Positions 41,877 through 49,904 of a stretch of DNA of 64,000 nucleotides are shown here, in pieces. This stretch comes from Flavobacteriaceae bacterium CG2_30_31_66 (lineage in GTDB: Bacteria > Bacteroidota > Bacteroidia > Flavobacteriales > Flavobacteriaceae). Where the stretch lies: the NCBI GenBank assembly GCA_001873065.1, contig MNYM01000037.1, forward strand, positions 62,001-126,000. The letters run 5' to 3'. Within the stretch, counting starts at the first letter, position 1, and each line of letters begins with the position of its first letter. Below the pieces are notes generated by a model. It saw nothing but the letters and a program-made list of their open reading frames with translations, had not been told where the DNA came from and did not search any database. The position numbers were made by a program, and so were the translations under genes.

Positions 41877-43367
41877 ATGATAAAAAATATAAAAACATAT
41901 TTAATTTTTGCACTAACTATAAGTCTGGTTTATTCTTGTGACGAATTTGTTGATGTGCAACCAACTGCTGAAAACTCAGAGGATTATTTTAACACTGAGC
42001 AAGATTACCAAAAAGCACTTATTGGTGCTTACGATTTGTTACAGTCAACTTACCTAAATGTAATGTTAGGTGAAATTGCATCAGACAACACCTTGTCTGG
42101 TGGTGAAAGTGCAACAGATGTTCCTGGAATTCAAGAAGTTGATGACATGATTCACACTCCTGTAAATGCGCAATTGAGAGACATTTGGAGTTGGATGTAT
42201 GCTGGTGTTAATAGAGCAAATTATATCCTTGAATTTAAAGATAAAACTGATTTTGCTGGTAAAAATGAAATTTTAGCCCAAGCTACTTTTTTAAGAGCTT
42301 ACTATTATTTTGAACTGGTAAAATGGTTTGGCGATGTGCCTTTGGCAGTTGATAAAAGAATTCAATTTGGAGAACAATTCAATATCGATAGAACTCCAAA
42401 AGCGGATGTGTATGCTCAAATTGAATTGGATTTAATTTATGCCGCAGAGAACTTGCCTTATGTTCAATCAGAGCCAGGAAGAGTAACCAAAGGAGCTGCA
42501 CAAGCCTTACTAGGAAAAGCGTATTTGTATCAAAATAAATTTAATGAAGCAGCTGTAGTTTTAGATGATTTAATTGCAAAGGGTCCTTATGATTTGTTAA
42601 CTGATTATAATTTAATCTTTGAAGAGGCAGGAGAAAATAACATAGAATCTGTTTTTGAAGTTCAATATTTTGATGGACAAGGAGCTGGATTTGGTTGTTT
42701 GCAATGTAGTGAAGGTAATGTAGCAGTTGGTTTTAGTGGTGTAAGAGCATATACTGCTATTCCTGATTCTGCAGGAGATATTTTCACATCAGGCTTTAGT
42801 TTTAATGTTCCTGTAAAAGAGGTTGTTGATGCTTTTCAAGTAGGAGATCTAAGAAAAAATGTTGCAATCTTGGACATCGAAGCTTGGGCAACAGCCACCG
42901 GAATTACTTACGGAACTGGTTATGAACACACTGGATATTTCAATAGAAAGTACATTCCAAGAAAAAGAAGTTCTAATGCACAAGGAGACAGAAACTTAAC
43001 CAATCCAAACAATTACAGAGCGATTCGTTTTGCAGATGTTTTACTAATGGCTGCAGAAGCAAACAATAGAAAACCATCTCCCGATGATAATAAAGCAAGA
43101 ACTTATTTGAATAGAGTTAGGGAAAGAGCTTTCGGAAATGCTTTAAATAACATTTCTTCCTCTGGAACAACTCTTACTGAAAATATTCTTCAAGAGCGAA
43201 GAGTTGAATTGGTTGGTGAAGGACACCGATTTTTTGACCTCGTAAGAACTGGAAAAGCTGCCCAAGAAATCAATGGTTTTGTTGCAGGTAAACACGAACT
43301 CTTTCCAATACCAGCTATTGAAATCCAATTAGCAGGTGGTCGTTGGTCACAAAATCCAAATTACTAA
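41877..43367 (+). CDS. SusD/RagB-family nutrient-binding lipoprotein (laminarin locus)
   Basis: A 496-residue surface lipoprotein. The start at 41877 begins the lipoprotein signal (MIKNIKTYLIFALTISLVYSC, Cys21); an earlier Met at 41853 would overlap susC. Family features are VDVQPTAENSEDYFNTEQDY, AQATFLRAYYYFELVKWFGD, GAAQALLGKAYLYQNKF, ILQERRVELVGEGHRFFDLV and the C-terminal ELFPIPAIEIQLAGGRWSQN. It caps the adjacent SusC channel and captures beta-1,3-glucan chains. The assignment to SusD is firm and the glycan is inferred from context. Confidence 0.93.
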   Translation: MIKNIKTYLIFALTISLVYSCDEFVDVQPTAENSEDYFNTEQDYQKALIGAYDLLQSTYLNVMLGEIASDNTLSGGESATDVPGIQEVDDMIHTPVNAQLRDIWSWMYAGVNRANYILEFKDKTDFAGKNEILAQATFLRAYYYFELVKWFGDVPLAVDKRIQFGEQFNIDRTPKADVYAQIELDLIYAAENLPYVQSEPGRVTKGAAQALLGKAYLYQNKFNEAAVVLDDLIAKGPYDLLTDYNLIFEEAGENNIESVFEVQYFDGQGAGFGCLQCSEGNVAVGFSGVRAYTAIPDSAGDIFTSGFSFNVPVKEVVDAFQVGDLRKNVAILDIEAWATATGITYGTGYEHTGYFNRKYIPRKRSSNAQGDRNLTNPNNYRAIRFADVLLMAAEANNRKPSPDDNKARTYLNRVRERAFGNALNNISSSGTTLTENILQERRVELVGEGHRFFDLVRTGKAAQEINGFVAGKHELFPIPAIEIQLAGGRWSQNPNY

Positions 43368-43380
43368 AAAACAAATACGA

Positions 43381-45387
43381 ATGAAAAACATACAAAAATT
43401 ATTAAAAATATTTTTCATACTGCTCTTAGTAGCATGTACTGAAAATGATTTAAGAGATACTTCTTTTGCTGATGGTATTGCTGCACCAACAAATGTGTCT
43501 GCAATTTATAACATCACTCAAGATAACTCTGGTTCAGTAACCATCACACCAAACGCAGATGGTGCTGTAAGTTATGAAGTTTCCTTTGGAGATGGAACTG
43601 CAACTCCTGCAATTGTCTCTCAAGGTGAAAGTGCAAAACATATTTATGGTGAAGGTACTTATGACATAAAAGTAGTGGCTCTTAATCTAAATGGAGTTAA
43701 AACCGAAGTTTCGCAACAATTAATAGTTTCATTTAAAGCACCACAAAATCTAGTGGTTGTAATTGAAAATGATGCTGCTATTTCTAAAAAAGTAAATATC
43801 ACTGCAAACGCAGATTTTGCTACAATGTTCGAATTTAGTTCAGGAGAAACTGGAGTTACACAACCTGTAGTTTCAGGAAATATTGGACAAACTATTTCAT
43901 ACACTTATCAAAACCCAGGGACTTATAATGTTTCTGTTGTTGCAAAAGGTGGTGCGATCCAAACTACAAAATTTGATATAAGTTTCACAGTTACTGAAAT
44001 ATTAGCGCCTGTAGTTGCTGCTACTACGCCTCCTTCAAGAGATGCCATTGATGTAATTTCAATTTTTAGTGGTGCTTATACCAATGTTGCTGGTTCTGAA
44101 TTTTTTCCAGATTGGGGGCAATCCACATTATATAATGCTTACAATTTAAATGGAGATGAAATTATTCAATATAGTAATTTAAATTATCAAGGAATTAATA
44201 TTGGAGCAACACAAAATTTATCCTCGATGGAATTTTTACACATGGATGTATGGACTGCAGATGCAGCATTTTTAGATACTTATTTGATAAGTGCAGGCAG
44301 TGGGGAAAAATTCATTAAAAAAACATTGACAAAAGACAATTGGACTACAATAGATATTCCTATAAAAGATTTTACAGATCAAGGATTGTCTGTGAACGAT
44401 ATTTATCAATTCAAATTTGTCGGTTCAGGAACTGTATTTATTGATAATATTTATTTTTATAAATCTCCAACTTCTCCTGTATCAAATATGCAAGATTTTG
44501 AGAGTGCAGCTCCAACATTCACTGTTTTTGGAAACATAGCTGCTACAGAAGTTATTGCAAATCCTGATGCAACAGGATTAAATAAAACTGCGAATGTTGC
44601 GAAAGTTACAAAGACTTCAGGTTCTGAAGTTTGGGCCGGAACGTTTTTTGAAACTAATGAACCTATAAATTTTGCAAACTTCCCATACTTAAACATCAAA
44701 ACATGGTCTCCAAAAGTTGGTGCTGTTGTAAAAGTGAAAGTTGAAAATCAGGATGCTAGTATTACTTATGAAGTTGATATGAAAACAACGATTGCTAATA
44801 AATGGGAATCAATTTCTTATGATTTTAGCAACGCACCAGCAGCAAGTTATGTTAGATTAGTTGTTTTCTTTGATTTTGGAAACGCTGGAGATGGTTCAGA
44901 ATATTACTTTGATGAAGTTTCAGTATTTAAACCAAAACTAGTTCAAGATTTTGAGGGCGCAGCTCCAACTTTTACTGTTTTTGGAAATATAGCAGCTACT
45001 GAGGTGATAGATAACCCTGATAAATCAGGATTAAATACTACTACAAAAGTTGCCAAATTAACCAAATCAGCTGGCTCAGAAGTTTGGGCAGGTACTTTCT
45101 TCCAAACAACAGAAGCATTAGATTTTTCTACTTTTAAAAATATAAGTATGAAAACTTGGTCACCAAAATCTGGCGCTGTTATAAAAATGAAATTAGAAAA
45201 TGCAGATGCTAGTATTACGCATGAGGTTGATGTTACTACTTCTGATGCGAATACATGGCAACAATTGGTTTATGATTTTAGTGGTGCTCCAACGGCAAAT
45301 TATGTGAGAATAGTTGTATTCTTTGATTTTGGAAATGCAGGAGATGATTCACTTTATTACTATGACGAAATAAAATTAACAAAATAA
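43381..45387 (+). CDS. Surface glycan-binding lipoprotein with PKD-like and duplicated C-terminal modules
   Basis: A 668-residue lipoprotein (start 43381, signal MKNIQKLLKIFFILLLVAC, Cys19) that probably binds laminarin at the surface and hands it to SusC/D. Order: PKD-like domain 1 (about 33-118, YEVSFGDGTATPAIV); PKD-like domain 2 (about 119-205); a beta-sandwich module (about 218-362, AIDVISIFSGAYTNVAGSEF to VFIDNIYFYK); then two homologous modules of 151 residues (about 371-520 and 522-668). These share FGNIAATEVI, SEVWAGTFF, KTWSPK and VVFFDFGNAGD. The middle module is also found twice in the lipoprotein at 49905 and the last type recurs in the secreted protein at 63661. An earlier ATG at 43336 overlaps susD and lacks a leading signal peptide. 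Confidence 0.8.
   Translation: MKNIQKLLKIFFILLLVACTENDLRDTSFADGIAAPTNVSAIYNITQDNSGSVTITPNADGAVSYEVSFGDGTATPAIVSQGESAKHIYGEGTYDIKVVALNLNGVKTEVSQQLIVSFKAPQNLVVVIENDAAISKKVNITANADFATMFEFSSGETGVTQPVVSGNIGQTISYTYQNPGTYNVSVVAKGGAIQTTKFDISFTVTEILAPVVAATTPPSRDAIDVISIFSGAYTNVAGSEFFPDWGQSTLYNAYNLNGDEIIQYSNLNYQGINIGATQNLSSMEFLHMDVWTADAAFLDTYLISAGSGEKFIKKTLTKDNWTTIDIPIKDFTDQGLSVNDIYQFKFVGSGTVFIDNIYFYKSPTSPVSNMQDFESAAPTFTVFGNIAATEVIANPDATGLNKTANVAKVTKTSGSEVWAGTFFETNEPINFANFPYLNIKTWSPKVGAVVKVKVENQDASITYEVDMKTTIANKWESISYDFSNAPAASYVRLVVFFDFGNAGDGSEYYFDEVSVFKPKLVQDFEGAAPTFTVFGNIAATEVIDNPDKSGLNTTTKVAKLTKSAGSEVWAGTFFQTTEALDFSTFKNISMKTWSPKSGAVIKMKLENADASITHEVDVTTSDANTWQQLVYDFSGAPTANYVRIVVFFDFGNAGDDSLYYYDEIKLTK
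44491..45384 (+). repeat. Tandem duplication of a 453-bp coding module
   Basis: Copy 1 begins at 44491 and copy 2 at 44944, both opening with CAAGATTTTGAG; the period is 453 bp (151 codons). Encoded landmarks FTVFGNIAATEVI and RxVVFFDFGNAGD match almost exactly between copies, indicating a fairly recent internal duplication. Confidence 0.85.
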
Positions 45388-45400
45388 GATTAAAATAAAA

Positions 45401-46318
45401 ATGATGAATAAAATTAAATTTAATCTAGCAATAGTCTTTGCCACAATCATATCTTTTATGGGTTGTCAACAAAATGACTATTCTTTTGGGGAAATTATTT
45501 CTCCATCAAATATCCAAATCACTTCCGAAATTATTGGAGCAGATGCTAATCATCCAAATGGAGATGGAAGTGGAGTTGTAAATTTTAAAGCCTCTGCTGA
45601 TAATGCAGTTTCTTATAAATTTGTGTATGAAGGGTCACAAACTGTTGCCTTATCAGGTGAAGCCACTTTAATTTTCAGTAAACTAGGTGTCAATACGCAC
45701 ACTGTAACTGTTGTTGTTTCAGGAACTGCAGGTGTTTCTTCAACCAAATCTATTCAAGTTGATGTGTTAGCAACCTATTCTCCTCCAGATGAATTGACTG
45801 GAAAGTTATATGGTTTTGATCCTGCAAATCCAACGGCTTTGACTTCAAGAACTTGGAAAATACAGTCAGCAAAACCTAATCATTTTGGCTTAGGTCCAGT
45901 TGGAGGGAATATCATAGGTGAATATTATGGCGCCGGTCCAAATGATAAAGACGGTCTTGGAATGTATGATGATAGAATCGTTTTTAGTTCTGATGGTACT
46001 TTTTCCCACACTACTAATGGAACTATTTTTGGGAGAGATCCTTATATTGTAAATGATTTAGGACCTAATGCTTCAGGAAATGTGAATGGTGCTGACATCG
46101 AAAACTATGTTTACGGTGATTATGCTTCTACTTTTTCATTAATCGCTCCAGGTGGAGTTGAAACAATCAGTATTTCTGGAATAGGTTTCATTGGGTATTA
46201 TACTGGCGGAAATCATCAATATCAAATATTTGATAGAGGTACACCAAATGAATTAATTCTTAAAACTACTGATGGTGGAGGGCAATTTGATTGGTGGTTT
46301 ATCATTGTAACGGAATAA
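45401..46318 (+). CDS. Surface lipoprotein with PKD-like domain, putative laminarin-binding
   Basis: A 305-residue lipoprotein (MMNKIKFNLAIVFATIISFM, Cys22; Met at 45404 is an equal alternative start). Residues about 35-130 form a PKD/Ig-like domain (NPDGDGSG-like loop NHPNGDGSGVVNFKASADNA, then GVNTHTVTVVV). The C-terminal 170 residues open with LTSRTWKIQSAKPNHFGLGP, contain many Gly, Asp and aromatic residues, and end GGGQFDWWFIIVTE. This looks like a lipocalin-like or beta-sandwich glycan-binding domain recalled from other surface-binding proteins of laminarin loci. No catalytic motif is seen. It is the last gene before a strong terminator and so closes the susCD-binding-protein operon. 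Confidence 0.7.
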   Translation: MMNKIKFNLAIVFATIISFMGCQQNDYSFGEIISPSNIQITSEIIGADANHPNGDGSGVVNFKASADNAVSYKFVYEGSQTVALSGEATLIFSKLGVNTHTVTVVVSGTAGVSSTKSIQVDVLATYSPPDELTGKLYGFDPANPTALTSRTWKIQSAKPNHFGLGPVGGNIIGEYYGAGPNDKDGLGMYDDRIVFSSDGTFSHTTNGTIFGRDPYIVNDLGPNASGNVNGADIENYVYGDYASTFSLIAPGGVETISISGIGFIGYYTGGNHQYQIFDRGTPNELILKTTDGGGQFDWWFIIVTE

Positions 46319-46334
46319 TTATATAAAAGTTTTT

Positions 46335-46364
46335 AAAAAAGGTCAGTGTATGCTGACCTTTTTT
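46335..46364 (+). terminator. Strong hairpin terminator after the binding-protein gene
   Basis: AAAAAAGGTCAG (46335-46346) pairs with CTGACCTTTTTT (46353-46364) around a 6-nt loop and continues into a T-tract. It separates the first laminarin operon from the hydrolase operon. Confidence 0.9.
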
Positions 46365-46710
46365 TTAAATTTAATTGTCTCACTATTTTTTTTTTTACTT
46401 TTATATTATATTATTTTTTTTGTCATTTTTAAAAGGTCATTCATTTTTTTTTAGGTAAACTACCTATACAATAACACAACAAATTTGAAATTAATATTTG
46501 TAAATTATTTATTTTTCTTTTAATACTAACGTTATTTTTTATCTTTTGCTTAAATATTAACATGTATTATCATTGTTGAGGTTTTTTTTTAAAATATTTG
46601 GATAAAAAAAAATACTTTTAAAAAAAATTAATCATTCAAATTACACAATGTTTTTAATTTTTTATTTTTTAATTAAAAACTAAACTAATCTCTAATCAAA
46701 AAAACAAATT
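46365..46710. other. 346-bp very AT-rich leader of the hydrolase operon
   Basis: No ORF with a plausible start was recognised. The region contains long T and A runs, a palindrome AGGTA-AAC-TACCT (46453-46465), and CTATACAATAA (46464-46474), identical to a segment in the laminarin susC promoter. A 7-of-8 -7-like AATATTTG occurs near 46599. It probably carries the operon promoter and an activator site. Confidence 0.5.
46453..46474 (+). promoter_or_regulatory. Candidate activator site shared with the laminarin susC promoter
   Basis: AAACTA (46457-46462) followed by CTATACAATAA (46464-46474) repeats the elements AAACTA (38781-38786) and CTATACAATAA (38784-38794) found at the susC promoter, with slightly different overlap. 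The duplicate use of an 11-mer upstream of two operons in one locus suggests a common regulator. Confidence 0.45.
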
Positions 46711-49700
46711 ATGAAAAACATTTTTCTAAGATTGGCATTTTTCTTTCTTGCACTAAATGTTTTTGGTCAAACAGATAAAGTATCTGTTGTTTCAAATGAC
46801 CAAGGAACAAAATTAGTGGTCAACGGAAAGGATTTTATAATTAATGGTATGAATTGGGACTACATTCCAATTGGTACAAATACTGTGAACGCAGATTTTT
46901 GGAATAAACCCAATGATGTTATCAAATCTGCACTTGATGCAGAAATGATGTTACTAAAAAACATGGGTGTAAACGTAATCCGTCAATATACTGGAGTTCC
47001 TGCAAGATGGATTAAGTACATTTATGAAACCCACGGAATTTATACCATGCTGAACCATTCTTTTGGGAGATATGGATTAACTTTGGATGGTGTTTGGACT
47101 CCTGTCACAGATTATTCACATGAAAATACACAAAAACATTTGATGTCAGAAATTGACAATCTTGTGAAAGAATATAAAGATACCCCCGGTATTTTAATGT
47201 ACTTATTAGGAAATGAAAATAATTACGGATTGTTTTGGCAAGGTGCAGAAACTGAGGATTTTCCTGATGATGAAAAAGAAAAGCAATTTATTGGTGATAA
47301 ACGTGGAAGACCAATGTATCGTTTAATGAACGATGCTGCAAAAAAAATGAAAGCAATAGATACTTCTCACCCTGTTGCAATTTGTAATGGTGATGTATTA
47401 TTCATTGATATCATTGCTGAAGAGTGTAAAGATGTTGATATTTATGGTGTTAACTCATACAGAGGGCCTTCTTTTACAGATATTTTTGATGTTGTAAAAA
47501 AGAAATTAAACAAACCAATGATGTTTACAGAATTTGGTGCTGATGCTTTCAATGCTATTGATAATCAGGAAGACCAACTTTCACAAGCTTACTACATGGT
47601 TGAAAACTGGAAAGAAATTTATCAAAATGCTGCTGGTTTAGGAAAAGCAAATAATTCAATAGGTGGTTTTACTTTTCAATTTAGTGATGGATGGTGGAAA
47701 TATGGTTTTGACAAACGTGAAGGTGCAGATGTCCATGATAATAATGCTTCATGGGCGAATGGAGGGTATCAAAGAGATTATGTTTCTGGTAAAAATAATA
47801 TGAATGAAGAGTGGTTTGGGATTTGTGCAAAAGGACCAACCAATGAAAGAGGTTTGTACACATTATATCCAAGAGCTGCATATTATGCTTTGAAAGAAGC
47901 ACACAGTTTAAATCCGTATGCCGCAGGAACCACTTTAGAATCAGTGACAACTTATTTCAAGAATATCCAATTAATGGATGCGGTTTTAAGAGCTAGAGGA
48001 GATAAAGCTGCTTTGGGGGGAAATGAAAAAATTAAATTGAGTAATTTAAGAGCAGAATTCACCACATTCAACACTGGAGGTTCTTTGCTAACCACACCAC
48101 AAACAGCCGATGGAACAGGACAAGCTTATCCTGATAGACTTGGTTTTGACCACATGCAATCATATTTTATTGGGGTTACAGGCCAACCAACTGCAAGTAT
48201 GAAAGCTGAAGTAAACTTCAATATCTTAGGAAATGTTGCCGGAAACCCAATTGATGATATTTTTTATGAAAACGTTGGAAGACCAGTTACAGTAAATACT
48301 GATAGTGGAAATTTAACACTTACTGATAACAATAGATTACGTGTTTATAATGCTTCTTTTGAATGGAAAGCTCAAAAATTTGACATGAGAGGTTTTTACA
48401 GAACAGGTCATTATCACTGGGGTTATGAAGGCGATTTCTTTAGTTTATATCCTCAAGCTTATTATGGGCCTAATTTAGATATTTATAATGGTGAGATTTT
48501 AGGATTAGAAGTTGATGGAAAAGGTTCGTTAGCTGGTTTAAAAGCTGCTTTTGGGCCACAATTATGGTGGGGAGCAAATCCTGCAGTTTTGTTGAAATAT
48601 GCAAAAAAAATAGGACATTACGATGTATCAGCAATTTATCACAAAGATATTGTTTCAGGAAATGGAATTGATGAAAATGGTAATCGTATTCTAGATCCTG
48701 CACAAGCAAGAACAGGGGTAATTCCTGCTTTACCAACTGAAAAAGCAACTTTCGCTGTTGGAAGAAAAGGAGAACATTTTGGTCTTCAAATAGGAGCTAT
48801 TTGGGCTGGAAATCCTCTAAACGGAAGAAATTATCAAGTAACAACAGGATCTTCTGGAAATTATACTGTTTTAAATGACAGAATTCAAGGAAAAGACAAT
48901 TGGGGAGGAAAAGCAAAACTTACTTTTTCAAAAGGAAATTTTAATTGGTATGCCCAGGGTTCTGTGATGGGATTGGTTGCGAATGGTGGTGTTGACCAAA
49001 CAATGACTTTTACAGGTTGGAAATTAAAAGATAGTGGATCTGGAAACTTAAATAATTTATTAACTGGTATTGCTTATAACATGGGAAAATTTCAAATTGC
49101 ACCAAACTTTTTATGGCAAAAACCATTGGTTGATCCAATGCCAAATGATGTTGGAGCTCCAGGAAGATTACGAAATTTTGTGGACGATCCATTCTCTGTT
49201 AGAGATGGAAATAGAGAAACCACAGCTGGTGAAATTTTACTTACCTACGACCCAACTCCAGGAACATACATGTATGAATTTGACAACGACAGAGCCGAGG
49301 ATGCAAAATTCGCATTGAATTTAGGCTTTGTATATCGTCATTTACCGACAACTCAAGATGCTGCTATTGGTTTTTTAGCAAACCGTACCTTTTTTGCTTT
49401 TGCCAAATCAGTACCTGCAAAGGATTTATGGGAAATACATTCAAGAATTGTCTCTAAAATCAGACCAGATTTTGGATTTATTTCAAATATTTACTTCGGA
49501 ACTGCTCAAGCAAATGGTGATAGTGATAGAACAATTACACGTTTTGGAGCTGATTTAAGAATGATTTACAATAAAATGAAAATTACAGGAATGGTAAAAG
49601 TAAATGATTGGGGTCCTTTCGACTACCATAGAGATTTCAACTTAACATTCCCTGTTCAATTGATGCTTGATTTTTCAACTTCTGTTGGCAAGCCAGATTG

Positions 49701-49890
49701 GTTTATTTTACCTGATACCAAAGTTGGAATTAGAGGAACTTGGAGAGCTTTAAACGAAAATTCGCCAAGATATTCTCCACTGGCTACAGCAACTCCTTTC
49801 GCAACTGCACCAATTGTAAGTCCTGTAGGATTTCCAAACGGGTCAGAATGGGAAATTAGAACATACATTCATATTAACATTGGAAAATAA
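46711..49890 (+). CDS. Clan GH-A glycoside hydrolase fused to a predicted outer-membrane beta-barrel
   Basis: A 1059-residue exported protein (signal MKNIFLRLAFFFLALNVFGQ). Residues about 25-430 form a (beta/alpha)8 barrel of clan GH-A type: INGMNWDYIPIG, GVNVIRQYTGVPARWIKYI, proposed acid/base Glu169 in YLLGNENNYG and nucleophile Glu274 in MMFTEFGADA, 105 residues apart. GH2-, GH5- and GH158-like enzymes are possible, the last because it occurs in laminarin loci. Residues about 440-1059 are unlike a binding module: successive amphipathic strands (FDMRGFYRTGHYHWG, FALNLGFVYRHLP, GADLRMIYNKMKITGMVKVN, NLTFPVQLMLDFSTSVG) ending in a short RTYIHINIGK strand resemble a porin-like barrel. A membrane-embedded hydrolase is therefore possible. 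The fold call is by eye. Confidence 0.72.
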   Translation: MKNIFLRLAFFFLALNVFGQTDKVSVVSNDQGTKLVVNGKDFIINGMNWDYIPIGTNTVNADFWNKPNDVIKSALDAEMMLLKNMGVNVIRQYTGVPARWIKYIYETHGIYTMLNHSFGRYGLTLDGVWTPVTDYSHENTQKHLMSEIDNLVKEYKDTPGILMYLLGNENNYGLFWQGAETEDFPDDEKEKQFIGDKRGRPMYRLMNDAAKKMKAIDTSHPVAICNGDVLFIDIIAEECKDVDIYGVNSYRGPSFTDIFDVVKKKLNKPMMFTEFGADAFNAIDNQEDQLSQAYYMVENWKEIYQNAAGLGKANNSIGGFTFQFSDGWWKYGFDKREGADVHDNNASWANGGYQRDYVSGKNNMNEEWFGICAKGPTNERGLYTLYPRAAYYALKEAHSLNPYAAGTTLESVTTYFKNIQLMDAVLRARGDKAALGGNEKIKLSNLRAEFTTFNTGGSLLTTPQTADGTGQAYPDRLGFDHMQSYFIGVTGQPTASMKAEVNFNILGNVAGNPIDDIFYENVGRPVTVNTDSGNLTLTDNNRLRVYNASFEWKAQKFDMRGFYRTGHYHWGYEGDFFSLYPQAYYGPNLDIYNGEILGLEVDGKGSLAGLKAAFGPQLWWGANPAVLLKYAKKIGHYDVSAIYHKDIVSGNGIDENGNRILDPAQARTGVIPALPTEKATFAVGRKGEHFGLQIGAIWAGNPLNGRNYQVTTGSSGNYTVLNDRIQGKDNWGGKAKLTFSKGNFNWYAQGSVMGLVANGGVDQTMTFTGWKLKDSGSGNLNNLLTGIAYNMGKFQIAPNFLWQKPLVDPMPNDVGAPGRLRNFVDDPFSVRDGNRETTAGEILLTYDPTPGTYMYEFDNDRAEDAKFALNLGFVYRHLPTTQDAAIGFLANRTFFAFAKSVPAKDLWEIHSRIVSKIRPDFGFISNIYFGTAQANGDSDRTITRFGADLRMIYNKMKITGMVKVNDWGPFDYHRDFNLTFPVQLMLDFSTSVGKPDWFILPDTKVGIRGTWRALNENSPRYSPLATATPFATAPIVSPVGFPNGSEWEIRTYIHINIGK

Positions 49891-49904
49891 AAAACATTCA
49901 TATT

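Noticed and set aside
46365..46710. Replication origin or phage attachment site in the AT-rich gap
   Set aside because: No DnaA-box cluster, no direct-repeat borders and no integrase or replication gene were seen; a promoter region explains it better.
47681..47950. 89-codon minus-strand frame within the hydrolase/barrel gene
   Set aside because: Its His/Leu-rich composition is typical of a reverse-strand shadow and the opposite frame is a clear enzyme.
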